64,000 nucleotides of DNA. Source: DASUBV01 sp035532295. GTDB taxonomy: Bacteria > Actinomycetota > Actinomycetes > Streptosporangiales > Streptosporangiaceae. Where the stretch lies: assembly GCA_035532295.1 (NCBI GenBank), contig DATKRH010000247.1, positions 1 to 64,000 on the forward strand. The letters run 5' to 3'. The notes under the pieces are model-generated. The model did no database searches. It saw only the letters and a list, made by a program, of their open reading frames with translations, and had not been told where the DNA came from. Both the position numbers and the translations under genes were made by a program. This document shows positions 8,717 through 17,024 of the stretch, in pieces. Position 1 is the stretch's first letter. Every line of letters begins with the position of its first letter.

Positions 8717-9983
8717 CTGCGTCTGCCGCGGAGGGCATGGCCTGCTCGTCGCCCGCCGACGGGCTCGTCACCCTCTTGCCGGCCATGCCGGCAACCGCCG
8801 CGAGCACCGCCAGGACCGACAGCAGCCCGCACAGCCACCACACTCCGTTCCGCCACAGCGCCCAGGCCGCCGTTCCGAGGGCCGGCCCGGCCGCCATGCC
8901 GATCTGCATCGCGAAGACTGATCCGGCGATATAGCGGGCCCGCAGGGCCGGCGGCCCGGCGCTGCCGGGGTACGCCGCCGCGGTCGGTGACACGGTCATC
9001 TCGCCGACCGTCCACACCAGGGTGGCGACGACAAATATCGCCAGCGCCGTGCCAGCGAGGTAGACCATCATCCCGGCGCCGAGCAGCCCGATGCCCACCG
9101 CCACCGCGAGACGTTGCGGCACCCGCTGCACGAACTTCGTGTACGGCAGTTCCAGCACGGTGACCACGAGCGCGTTCAGCGACAGCAGCGCCCCGTAGAA
9201 CGTCGGTGAATGGCCCGATGCCGTGACCTTCAGCGGGAGCACCACCATGCTCTGGATGTGCACGATGGTCATGAGGAACAGCGCCAGCAGGAACAGGACG
9301 TAACGCAGGTCCCTGAGCATCGCCCAGTAGGAGCGGCCGGACCTGCCGAGGGCGGCGGGCTCCGGCGATGACTCCGGCGGCGATGACTCCGGCGCGCCTA
9401 CCGAGTGCGGCAGGGTCAGCGCGAGCAGGGCGAATCCCGCCGAGGTGATGGCATCCACGTAGAACATCAGGTCGTAGGAGTAGGCGATCAGCACGGCGCC
9501 CATCAGCGGGCCGGCGACGGTGCCGAGGTTGAACGCCAGCCGGTACACCGCGAACACCATGACGTGCTGCTTGCGCGGCGTGACGTCGACCAGCAGCGCC
9601 ATCGTGCACGGCCGTGATGCCTGCGTGGCGATGCCGATGGCCGTGACGGCCGCGATCACGGCGGCCAGGCTGCTCAGGTGCACGAGCCCGGCGGTCAGCG
9701 CTCCGGCGGCGGCCATCGACCCGGCGATCGTCCAGCGGTAGCCAAGCCGGCCGGAGATCGAGCCGCCCAGCAGCACGCCGCATACCGACCCGACGCCGTA
9801 GGCGCCCAGAGCGACGCCAGCGTCGGCGGCGGAGAAGCCCCTCCGGGTCAGGAAGAGCACCAGGTAGACCTGCAAGAAGGTGCCCAGCCGGTTGATGAGC
9901 GTGCCGATGAGCAGCACCCGGACGGGTCCGGAAGTCTGCCTCAGGGTCTGAATGACGGACGGGTATTCCTCGCTCTCACTCAT
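8706..9983 (-). CDS. MFS transporter, probable exporter of the cluster product
   Basis: The 425-residue protein has about 12 hydrophobic segments and MFS signatures: an early loop LGYRWT after the second helix, and RVLLIGTLINRLGTFLQVYLV as first helix region. It resembles drug-efflux DHA1-type proteins. Its ATG (9981-9983) overlaps the stop of the 87-residue ORF by one base (TGATG), so it is translated by coupling. A 12-base repeat gives the linker around residues 195-205 (ESSPPESSPEP). Position inside a biosynthetic operon suggests export of, and self-protection from, the product. Confidence 0.82.
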   Translation of the reverse strand: MSESEEYPSVIQTLRQTSGPVRVLLIGTLINRLGTFLQVYLVLFLTRRGFSAADAGVALGAYGVGSVCGVLLGGSISGRLGYRWTIAGSMAAAGALTAGLVHLSSLAAVIAAVTAIGIATQASRPCTMALLVDVTPRKQHVMVFAVYRLAFNLGTVAGPLMGAVLIAYSYDLMFYVDAITSAGFALLALTLPHSVGAPESSPPESSPEPAALGRSGRSYWAMLRDLRYVLFLLALFLMTIVHIQSMVVLPLKVTASGHSPTFYGALLSLNALVVTVLELPYTKFVQRVPQRLAVAVGIGLLGAGMMVYLAGTALAIFVVATLVWTVGEMTVSPTAAAYPGSAGPPALRARYIAGSVFAMQIGMAAGPALGTAAWALWRNGVWWLCGLLSVLAVLAAVAGMAGKRVTSPSAGDEQAMPSAADADVA

Positions 9984-10246
9984 CAGGCCATCGGCTCCGC
10001 TGGATGCGCTGGCTTCGCTGGATGTGCTGGATGAGTGGTGAGCTGCGCCGTTATCGTGCGCCCCGGGCCGGCCTGCCCTATCTTCGCGGCGCCACCAGGG
10101 GCGCTGAGCTTATTTAAGTACTCCACGTCGGCTTCTCGGAAGTCCTTCCGCTGCTCAGCAGCATCGACGGCACAGTAAGCCCGGCGGACCCGGCTCGCCG
10201 CGGCCGGAGTCGGCGCGCTCACCAGGTCATGCCGTAGTTCGCTCAA
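9983..10246 (-). CDS. 87-residue small protein, candidate precursor peptide or carrier
   Basis: This ORF sits between the ThiF-fusion gene (20-base overlap) and the MFS gene (1-base TGATG overlap), so it is embedded in the coupled operon and very likely translated. The N-terminal half is charged and helical in appearance (FREADVEYLNKL). The C-terminal part is Gly/Pro/Ala-rich and ends in a three-residue repeat, HPA-HPA-KPA-HPA-EPM-A, coded by a 9-base tandem repeat. There is one cysteine (residue 25). No family is recognised. Small size, position beside an E1-like enzyme, and a repetitive C terminus are compatible with a RiPP precursor or a substrate-binding partner. Neither is proven. Confidence 0.6.
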   Translation of the reverse strand: MSELRHDLVSAPTPAAASRVRRAYCAVDAAEQRKDFREADVEYLNKLSAPGGAAKIGQAGPGRTITAQLTTHPAHPAKPAHPAEPMA

Positions 10247-11942
10247 TCGAGTCCAGGAACGATACCACCGCTGAGGTGAACTTTCCGGCGCATTCCCAGG
10301 TCAGGAAATGCGGTGCCTCGTCGATTGTCACCAGCCGAGCGTCGGGGAGCCCGTTTGCCAGCTCGCCAGCGTGACCAGCGCCGAGAATGCGATCCGCGCC
10401 AGCGCGCATGATCAGGACGGGACAGCTCACTTTGGCCAGGACCGGCCGCGCGTCATAGCGTACCCCGGCGAGGCTAAGCTGGCAGAAGCTGTCCGGATCC
10501 TGAGTGGTGAGCCGGAAGAATGTCTTGAGCTTGTCCAGCTCGGCCCGGTTCCGGCTCAGGTAGCCAGCCGAGAATACCCATTGCATGCACGACTCGAAGA
10601 GCTCCTCCATTCCCTGCTCGCGCGCGAGGTCGCGCCACTGCTCGGTGATATCGCGCACCTGCTGGTCCGCCGCGGCGTAAGGCGACGCGAGGACGAGGCT
10701 GCCGACCAGATCGGGTCGCCGGGCGGCCACCTCGAGGCCGACCAGGCCGCCGAGCGCCAGGCCGACGAGGTGCCCCTTGCCGATCTTCAGGTGCTCCAGC
10801 AGTGCGATGAGGTCGTCCGCCAGATCCTCCACCGAGCACTGGTCCGGGCAGGGTGTGCTGATGCCCGTGCCCCGGCCGTCGAAGGTGACAACGCGGAAGG
10901 ACCGGGCCAGGTCGTCGACCTGCCGCGCCCAGAAGCTCGAGTCGCCCCCGAGCGGGCTGATCAGCACGAGCGGCTCCCCCGAGCCTTCCTGGCGGCAGAA
11001 GAGGCGGACGCCATTGACCGCGACGCGCTCGGAGTTCGGCTTGCCGTACAGGAAGTCGAGTACCTGCGGGACCAGCGAGGACCTGTCCTTGATCCGGGCT
11101 ATCGCCGGCCCCGGGTCGTAATTCGCCATCCCGCCAGGGGTGAAGGTGCGCTCGTAGCGGAAGGTGTACGGATCGAACTGGAACGTGTGCGGGATGGCCC
11201 GGACTGGCCGCCGGTTCAGGAGGATGAGGACGATCTCCGTGGCGACCAGGGCGGCCGCCAGCCCGCACGCGCTGGCCACGGAGGGGCCGACGCCGGCCGA
11301 GAAGTCGGTGTTCGACTCGGCGGTGGACACGTCGTAGTAGTCGATGTGCGCCAGGGCGGGAACCAGCCCGCAGGCGTATCTGAGCTGCTCTTCCAGCGGA
11401 TCCATGCCCGGCCGTATTCCGCAGTACTCCGCCAGGCTCATCCCGGCCGGGTCGAAGACCTGCAGGCATGCGCTGAAGCCGATCGGTGAGCCCATCAAGG
11501 TGAACAGGCCGTGCTCGCGGGTTCTCGCGTGAAATTCAAGGTGCGTGTCGATCGAGTAAAAGTCGATGGCATCCACCGCGATATCCGCCTCGCTGAGCAG
11601 CTCGTCGCCGTTCTGGCTGGTGAACCCTTCGGAGAATACCTGCACCTGCGCGCTCGGATTGATAGCCTTGATGGCGGCGGCAGTCACGGCGCATTTGGGC
11701 TGCCCGATAGTATCGACAGTGGCACCATACTGACGATTGATGTTGGCGAGCTCGAAATTATCGAAATCGGCGATGCGGAATCGTCCGACGCCCATGCGGG
11801 CGAGGATGACCGCAACATTCCCGCCGATGCCGCCCATCCCCGCGATGGCGATGGAACAGGTCGCGAGACGAGCCTGTTCCGCCTCGCTGAGTATGCCGAT
11901 GTTCCGGCCGAAGGACTGCTCATACACATCCATGGACCTCAT
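10227..11942 (-). CDS. ThiF/MoeB (E1-like) domain fused to an alpha/beta-hydrolase domain lacking the nucleophile serine
   Basis: The 571-residue protein begins with an adenylating E1-like domain (about 1-300): nucleotide loop GMGGIGG at 35-41, acidic D59/D61, and NRQYGA at 69-74 with the usual Arg. The two CxxC zinc pairs of MoeB-type enzymes are absent. Residues about 305-571 are an alpha/beta hydrolase (LISPLGGDSSFW, DGRGTG). At the nucleophile elbow the sequence is GLALG at 394-398, with Ala396 where GxSxG is expected, while Asp517 and His545 remain. E1-like enzymes in MccB/PaaA-type RiPP pathways activate peptide carboxylates; that role is inferred here. ATG overlaps the upstream peptidase stop (ATGA), and its own 3' end overlaps the 87-aa ORF. 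Confidence 0.8.
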   Translation of the reverse strand: MRSMDVYEQSFGRNIGILSEAEQARLATCSIAIAGMGGIGGNVAVILARMGVGRFRIADFDNFELANINRQYGATVDTIGQPKCAVTAAAIKAINPSAQVQVFSEGFTSQNGDELLSEADIAVDAIDFYSIDTHLEFHARTREHGLFTLMGSPIGFSACLQVFDPAGMSLAEYCGIRPGMDPLEEQLRYACGLVPALAHIDYYDVSTAESNTDFSAGVGPSVASACGLAAALVATEIVLILLNRRPVRAIPHTFQFDPYTFRYERTFTPGGMANYDPGPAIARIKDRSSLVPQVLDFLYGKPNSERVAVNGVRLFCRQEGSGEPLVLISPLGGDSSFWARQVDDLARSFRVVTFDGRGTGISTPCPDQCSVEDLADDLIALLEHLKIGKGHLVGLALGGLVGLEVAARRPDLVGSLVLASPYAAADQQVRDITEQWRDLAREQGMEELFESCMQWVFSAGYLSRNRAELDKLKTFFRLTTQDPDSFCQLSLAGVRYDARPVLAKVSCPVLIMRAGADRILGAGHAGELANGLPDARLVTIDEAPHFLTWECAGKFTSAVVSFLDSIERTTA

Positions 11943-13315
11943 CGCCTATACGGGGTGCTGGCCAGCTCCGCGACTGCCCGGTAATACTGCCGCAGGCCAG
12001 CGCGGAACGAGCTGAGCGAAATCCGCTCGTTGGTACCGTGCACGCCGTGTATGTCGGCGACCGGCAGCGTGAAGGGCACCCATCCGTACGCGCTCACCCC
12101 TGCGGCCCGCCAGTGCCGGGCGTCGCTCGCGCCCGGCGAGAGAATCGGCACCGGAAGCCCCGGCTCGGTTATCTGCCCGGCCAGGATGCCGTAGTCACGG
12201 GTATTGAACGGGGAGTCCGTGGGCGCCTTGTGGGCGGTCCGCCGCACCTCGATTTCCGGATCGTCGGCCGCGCGCCTGATACGTTGCTCGACCTCGGCCG
12301 GATCTGTGCCGGGCAGCAGCCGCAGGCTGAGCACGGCGCGCGCCTCGCCCGGCAGCACGTTGGTCTTATAGCCGCTCGCCAGTACGGTCAGCGCGCAGGT
12401 ATCGGTGAGCATCGAGCTGACCAGAGGGTTCAGGTGCAGGGCGGCGGGACCGACCCGCTCGATGAGCCGCGGATGCCGGAGAATGTAGCGATGCAGGCCG
12501 GTGGCACCCCTGGCCAGGCTGGCGCACAAAGCCTTCGTGGGCGGGGTCATCCGGATAGCCGGACGCTGATCGAGGATGCGCGTCAGCGCCCGCACCAGCC
12601 TGGCCGGCGCCGCGTCCGGATCTGCGGTACTGGCGTGCTGGGCCGTGCCCCGGGCGGTCAGTTCCAGTTCGAGGTAGCCCTTCTCCGCGACCGCGATCGC
12701 GTGCAGGGGAACGCCATCGGGCAGCACGTCGGCCGGCGAATACGCGCCCTCGCCCAGGACCAGTGAGGTGTCCAGGAACTCAGGGCGGTGGCGCAGCAGC
12801 CACTGAGCGCCGGCCGAGCCGCCGGCCTCCTCGTCGGCGGCGATGATTAGCCGGACCTGCCGTCGCATCGGGATGCCCAGCCGGCGCAGCAGGATCACCG
12901 TGATCAGCTGGGCCACGCCGAGGCCCTTCAGGTCCAGCACGCCGCGCCCGTACAGCTGGCCGTCACGGATGTCGGCGGCGAAGGGGTCGGCGGCCCAGTC
13001 GGCGGAGACCGCCGGGACGACGTCACTGTGGCTCAGCAAGGTGATCGACGGCGCCGGCTCAGCGGGCCCGATGCGCGCCACCAGATTCGCTCGGCCGGGA
13101 GCCGATTCCAGCAGCTCGCAGTCGACCTTCTCGGCGCGCAGCAGGCCGGCCAGCCATTCCGCCGCCTCGCGCTCGTCGCCGGCGCTCGTGCCGCTCGGGT
13201 CGTTGACCGTGGGAAAGCGCACGTAGGTGCGCAGCCAGTCCACCGCCTCCTCCTCGACCTCCGGCCACTTAATCTGGCCCGCCGACTCCGAGGCCACTGT
13301 CGCCTTCCCGGTCAC
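11939..13315 (-). CDS. M20 family metallopeptidase / deacylase
   Basis: The 458-residue protein is an M20 (ArgE/DapE/CPG2-like) enzyme that would hydrolyse an amide or dipeptide bond with two zinc ions. Metal ligands can be placed at His96 and Asp98 (LLSHSDVVPA), Asp128 (YGRGVLDLKGLG), and catalytic/bridging Glu162-Glu163 (AADEEAGGSAG). A dimerisation domain follows (about 210-320). Length is normal. Its GTG start shares GTGA with the stop of the GNAT-like gene. In this context it may remove a protecting acyl or aminoacyl group, or process the small protein; substrate unknown. Confidence 0.85.
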   Translation of the reverse strand: MTGKATVASESAGQIKWPEVEEEAVDWLRTYVRFPTVNDPSGTSAGDEREAAEWLAGLLRAEKVDCELLESAPGRANLVARIGPAEPAPSITLLSHSDVVPAVSADWAADPFAADIRDGQLYGRGVLDLKGLGVAQLITVILLRRLGIPMRRQVRLIIAADEEAGGSAGAQWLLRHRPEFLDTSLVLGEGAYSPADVLPDGVPLHAIAVAEKGYLELELTARGTAQHASTADPDAAPARLVRALTRILDQRPAIRMTPPTKALCASLARGATGLHRYILRHPRLIERVGPAALHLNPLVSSMLTDTCALTVLASGYKTNVLPGEARAVLSLRLLPGTDPAEVEQRIRRAADDPEIEVRRTAHKAPTDSPFNTRDYGILAGQITEPGLPVPILSPGASDARHWRAAGVSAYGWVPFTLPVADIHGVHGTNERISLSSFRAGLRQYYRAVAELASTPYRR

Positions 13316-14184
13316 CGGGAATCTCTATCCCACGAGTAGGTCAAGTCGGCCAGTCCCTTCCTGAGTGCGGTAAACAGGGCGGAATGTCCATCCTCGATCG
13401 CGCGGACGAAGCGCGTGACCGCGTGCGCCCGGATCTGGCCCACCGCCATGAAGGTGTCTCCCTCGCCGTAGCGCAGCCGCTGATCGCACAGTTCGTTGAT
13501 GCCTTGATCGAGGCTGTAGGGAATGCGGCGGTAGAAGAACTGGCATTCGTTGCGCAGGACGAAGGTCCGTCGATCGAACGGAACGTCGGGGTCGAATCGC
13601 CCGACTACCCGCTCGGCCACCTCCACGAAATCCGGGGCCGGGTCGCCGCTTCCTGGCGCGGGGTGCAGGCTGGAGACTCCGGCGAGAAACGCCATGATGA
13701 AGGGACTCTGGGTGATCGCTGTCAGGTAGCCGCGACCCTCTTCGATGTGCCGGCGCAGTTCGGCGTGCTGCCAGACGGCGTCCCACAGGAGGCTGAACAG
13801 AACCGGCAGGAAGCCGCGATTCTGCGCCTCCGGAAGAAGCCCGAGGCTGCCGACGTGCAGGATGACGCCATCGCGGACCGGCAGGTCATACGTCAGGCCG
13901 GCGAGCCCGACGAGACGATCTCCCCGCCAGATCAGTGCCAGGCTGTTCGCATGGAACAGCGCGTCCAGCTTAAAGACCGCCCCGAAATGGTCGAAGTCCT
14001 CGGGCCGGTCCCAGCCCCGCGAGCAAGCGGCGATCCGCAGGACCGGCTGCCGCAGTTGCTCCAGCACCTCGCGGTGCCGGCTGGCGCCATCGGGGATCAG
14101 CTCGAAATCGAATCCCTCATACCTGACGAGGGCACTGCCGGTGAACAGGGGCGGCCAGACGGCGGGCAGGCTGTCGTCGGTCAC
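13312..14184 (-). CDS. GNAT-fold-like protein of unknown substrate
   Basis: From the GTG at 14184, which overlaps the HgcAB-like stop as GTGA, the protein is 290 aa. A central stretch, LHVGSLGLLPEAQNRGFLPVLF, looks like the beta4-helix3 acetyl-CoA-binding segment of GNAT enzymes (pattern Q/RxxG/A), preceded by LALIWRGDRLVGLAGLTYD. The C-terminal part (VPFDRRTFVLRNECQFFYRR and beyond) is not recognised. The open frame continues upstream to 14415, but that part lies within the neighbouring gene and is not expected to be used. N-acyl transfer is an inference from the partial motif. Confidence 0.55.
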   Translation of the reverse strand: MTDDSLPAVWPPLFTGSALVRYEGFDFELIPDGASRHREVLEQLRQPVLRIAACSRGWDRPEDFDHFGAVFKLDALFHANSLALIWRGDRLVGLAGLTYDLPVRDGVILHVGSLGLLPEAQNRGFLPVLFSLLWDAVWQHAELRRHIEEGRGYLTAITQSPFIMAFLAGVSSLHPAPGSGDPAPDFVEVAERVVGRFDPDVPFDRRTFVLRNECQFFYRRIPYSLDQGINELCDQRLRYGEGDTFMAVGQIRAHAVTRFVRAIEDGHSALFTALRKGLADLTYSWDRDSR

Positions 14185-15413
14185 GCCCGGTCCCCGGGCC
14201 CCTGAGCCCGCCCGGCGAGCTTCCCCTCGACGACGGTCGAGAAGCCGTTGATCACAGTGGTCGGCCAGTCGATCCAGCGATCCTCCGCGGCGATGTGGGA
14301 CCAGTCCCGGGTCATCAGGAGATCCAGGTTCTCGATGCTCTTGACGTCTCCCTTGATCTGCCCGCTTCGGTTGAAGATCGCCTCGTCGTCGCACTGCTTG
14401 ACGCACGCGAGGCACTCGATGCAGCTCTCTGGCCTGACGACCACCATCCGGTGGTCATCCTCGCGCCGGCGCGCGAACACGTCGGTCGGGCACACCTCCT
14501 GGCAGTCCATGCAATTGGTGCACATCTCAGGATCGATGATCGGGCTGAAGCTGCTGTGGTAGTCACCCTTCCGCAGCCAGTGAGCCACCGTGCTCTTGTA
14601 GACAGCCGAGCTGCCGCAGCCGTCCATCGCCATCAGCGCGACGACGACCACGAGGATGACCTCCCAGATCAGCAGCCGGGATGCCGGCCAGCCGCGCAAG
14701 CCCATGAAGAGCCCGAACGGCACGCCCAGCAAGGCAGCCACCGTCAGCGTCCGGTGCCATCTTCGCTCGGTCGGGAGGAAATCCCACATCGCGAACGCGA
14801 AGCAATAGACGACGAAGATGATGGCCATCGCGCCGAGGACATAGACGGGAAAGAAGATCGCCCCGACGGCGATGGTCAGGCAGTAAGCCAGCGACGTGCT
14901 GAGCGCCTGTTCCATCCGGTCTTTAAATCCGAATTGCACGAGAACCATGTCATGCGTGCGTCGCCCCATATTGGTGAGGTACCGCGGGATGTCATTAAGG
15001 TGGGTAGGGCCCCAGATGATCCGGTAGCCGGTCTCTTGCTTGACCTTCCGCACGTCCACGCCCGGCGCGGCGTAGGGCGGCGCGATGAGCCGCTTGTGCC
15101 GGACCACCGACGGCAGGTCGGCCACGTTGACGGCGTCGATGATGTCGTGCTCGGTGTACTCGTTCATGCCGGCCGCGCACCAGACGTTCGAGCCGCGGGA
15201 GTTGGCCACCAGGAGCCAGCAGTCGATGCCCTGCAGCACGCGAAGCAGGCGATATACCGTTAGCGTGTAGTTCCCGCTGATGAGGACCGGTGAATTCGCG
15301 TCCGGCTCGCCTACCCGGCGCAGTCCGAGCTTGCACGGGAAATTGTAGTGCCGGAAGAATATGTGGAAGGTCTCCCACAGGACGAGCCAGATCCGCTCGA
15401 ACGCCCGCCTCAC
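14181..15413 (-). CDS. HgcA-like corrinoid domain, membrane domain and HgcB-like ferredoxin in one protein
   Basis: From the GTG at 15413 (GTGA overlap with the methyltransferase stop) the protein is 410 aa. Residues about 40-160 match the corrinoid-binding domain of mercury-methylation protein HgcA. The cap-helix motif NVWCAAG lies at 76-82 with the cobalt-ligand Cys79, followed by SVVRHKRLIAPPY, APGVDVRKVKQETGY and IIWGPTHLNDIP, in the same order as in HgcA. About four membrane helices follow (173-265). Residues 290-345 carry two [4Fe-4S] motifs: Cys298/301/304/308 and Cys331/334/337/341, like HgcB. Differences from true HgcAB are Met83 where HgcA has Lys, CIECLAC in place of CMECGAC, and no vicinal cysteines at the C terminus. 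A membrane methyl-corrinoid protein with built-in reductant is a safe reading; the methyl acceptor is unknown. I recall a family called HgcAB-like fusion protein in annotation pipelines but could not check it. Confidence 0.85.
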   Translation of the reverse strand: MRRAFERIWLVLWETFHIFFRHYNFPCKLGLRRVGEPDANSPVLISGNYTLTVYRLLRVLQGIDCWLLVANSRGSNVWCAAGMNEYTEHDIIDAVNVADLPSVVRHKRLIAPPYAAPGVDVRKVKQETGYRIIWGPTHLNDIPRYLTNMGRRTHDMVLVQFGFKDRMEQALSTSLAYCLTIAVGAIFFPVYVLGAMAIIFVVYCFAFAMWDFLPTERRWHRTLTVAALLGVPFGLFMGLRGWPASRLLIWEVILVVVVALMAMDGCGSSAVYKSTVAHWLRKGDYHSSFSPIIDPEMCTNCMDCQEVCPTDVFARRREDDHRMVVVRPESCIECLACVKQCDDEAIFNRSGQIKGDVKSIENLDLLMTRDWSHIAAEDRWIDWPTTVINGFSTVVEGKLAGRAQGPGDRA

Positions 15414-16165
15414 GGTTCCCCCACGGGGAGCGCCTCGGCCTGCTGCTGGTGGGCCTGCCGCGGGTGGGCCTGCTGAGTGGCGGGGGCCGGCGGGACGACG
15501 CCAGGCTTCGTTCCTTCGACCAGCCGGAAGGAGGTACCCCGGTAGGCCTTGCTGCCGGTCACCTCGAAGCCGGCGACCTCGATGATCTTGTGCAGATCCC
15601 GGATCGGGAACAATGGCCGGCGAAGCAGCAGGAACTGGGGAATCCAGAATATCGTCATGGACAGGCGGTAAAGGGTCCGGATGGCGATATTTCGGGGCCA
15701 GCACTCATCCCCGATCAGCACTCTGCCGCCCGGCCTGAGGAGGCGACGGCAGTCTTGCAGGATATAATTCAGGTATTCCTGCGGAAACTCGCCGAGCGCC
15801 ATGGTCGAGGTGACCACGTCAAAGCCGGATTCGGGCAGCTGATCCGGGTGCTTCTTCAGCTGAGTGACGCTGTCCCTGATCAGGGTCAGCTGATCTTGGG
15901 CGTCGTTCGATGCCGCGCGCCGCGCGGCCTCCTTCAGCATGAAATCCGAGGCGTCGAGTCCGGTCACCTGCGCGCCGCGCTTGATGCACCGCAGAGCCAG
16001 CGTCCCGGTGCCGCAGCCGATATCCAGCACCTTCTCGCCCGAGGCTATCCGCTGGGCGATGTCGTCCTTCATGCGGTCGATGCGGCCGAAGGTCATCACC
16101 TTGACGGCCCAGTCGTAGCGTTCAGGAGCGTGCTCGACCCAGACCATCCATCCGTACATCAGCAT
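15410..16165 (-). CDS. class I SAM-dependent methyltransferase, partner of the corrinoid protein
   Basis: The 251-residue protein has motif I VLDIGCGTG at 46-54, acidic VTGLDASDFM, FDVVTSTMALGEFP, and LLRPGGRVLIGDECW, all standard for class I methyltransferases of the UbiE/ArsM-like type. Its position directly before the HgcAB-like gene (4-base GTGA overlap) suggests that it either charges the corrinoid or methylates the same substrate. I recall the name CpaM (corrinoid protein-associated methyltransferase) for such neighbours, unverified. The C-terminal 25 residues are a low-complexity Gln/Ala/His tail made by an imperfect short repeat. Its start lies 44 bases inside the upstream hydrolase gene; the ATG two codons later is an alternative. 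Confidence 0.8.
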   Translation of the reverse strand: MLMYGWMVWVEHAPERYDWAVKVMTFGRIDRMKDDIAQRIASGEKVLDIGCGTGTLALRCIKRGAQVTGLDASDFMLKEAARRAASNDAQDQLTLIRDSVTQLKKHPDQLPESGFDVVTSTMALGEFPQEYLNYILQDCRRLLRPGGRVLIGDECWPRNIAIRTLYRLSMTIFWIPQFLLLRRPLFPIRDLHKIIEVAGFEVTGSKAYRGTSFRLVEGTKPGVVPPAPATQQAHPRQAHQQQAEALPVGEP

Positions 16166-17024
16166 GGGTTTCGTCCCTCCTGCGCGGATCAGTGAAGCTG
16201 GCGATCAGCCGGTTGACGCGGTCGGGTACCTCTTCTTGCGGGAAGTGCCCGACGCCGTCGAGGATCTCCAGGCGACTCGACGGAAGCTCGCTGTCCAGGC
16301 GCTGCGCGTCGGCCACCGGCAGGACCCGGTCTTGCGCTCCCCAGATGATGAGCGCTTCCCGGGTGAGCGCGGGGACCCTCCGTGCCACCTCCAGCTCGTC
16401 GAGGCAGCGCAGGGTGGCCAGGTAGGTCTTCTCGCCGTGCTCCCTCGTGAGGAGCTCGTAGTAGGCGTCCACCAGCTCGGGGGTCGCCTGGGTAAAACTG
16501 GCGTAGGAACTGCGCAGGCGAGAAGCGAGGATCCGCTTGCCCAGGGCCGCATGCCGCAGCGATGACCGGGCCGCCATGCCCAGCACGCCGATGCGCGCCA
16601 GTCGCGCCGCGCTATGCCGCCCGCCTGGGTAGCAGACCGGATTGATCAGGACGAGCTTGCTCACCCGCGCCGGGGCGACGTCGGCCAGGGTCATGGCGAC
16701 GGCACATCCGTAGGAACTGCCGACCAGGTTCACCGGGCCAAGGTCCAGCCGGGAAAGGAGGTCCTCGATGGCCCGCGCGTGGCCGGGCACGGTGTAGTCC
16801 GCATTCACGGGCTTACCGGAGCGGCCGAACCCGCGCAGATCCACGGCCAGCACCGTGGCGGTGCGCGCCAGGTGGTCGATGTTGTGACGCCACGTCAGGA
16901 GCGAGAGCGGGATGCCGTGCAGCAGGACGGTCGGCGGCCCGCTGCCGCGCCGGACGTAGACGATCCGGCCACCAGGCAGGTCCGCCGACTCCGCGTCCCG
17001 ATAGGCGACATCGATCTCGCTCAT
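16122..17024 (-). CDS. alpha/beta-fold hydrolase
   Basis: The ATG at 17024 overlaps the stop of the HemN-like gene by one base (TGATG), giving 300 aa. The open frame upstream of it (to 17267) lies inside the HemN-like gene and is ignored. Oxyanion loop LLHGIPLS (34-41), strand DLRGFGRSG, nucleophile elbow GSSYG with Ser104, late acid in IIWGAQDRVLP and His in GVGHFPQEE are all present, so unlike the hydrolase domain of the ThiF fusion this one should be active. Lipase, esterase or thioesterase action on the pathway intermediate is inferred. Confidence 0.82.
   Translation of the reverse strand: MSEIDVAYRDAESADLPGGRIVYVRRGSGPPTVLLHGIPLSLLTWRHNIDHLARTATVLAVDLRGFGRSGKPVNADYTVPGHARAIEDLLSRLDLGPVNLVGSSYGCAVAMTLADVAPARVSKLVLINPVCYPGGRHSAARLARIGVLGMAARSSLRHAALGKRILASRLRSSYASFTQATPELVDAYYELLTREHGEKTYLATLRCLDELEVARRVPALTREALIIWGAQDRVLPVADAQRLDSELPSSRLEILDGVGHFPQEEVPDRVNRLIASFTDPRRRDETHADVRMDGLGRARS

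Noticed and set aside
14181..15413. Calling the HgcAB-like gene a mercury methylation gene
   Set aside because: Key positions differ from proven HgcA and HgcB (no Lys after the cap motif, no C-terminal cysteine pair), and the operon context is biosynthetic. Only homology to the domains is claimed.
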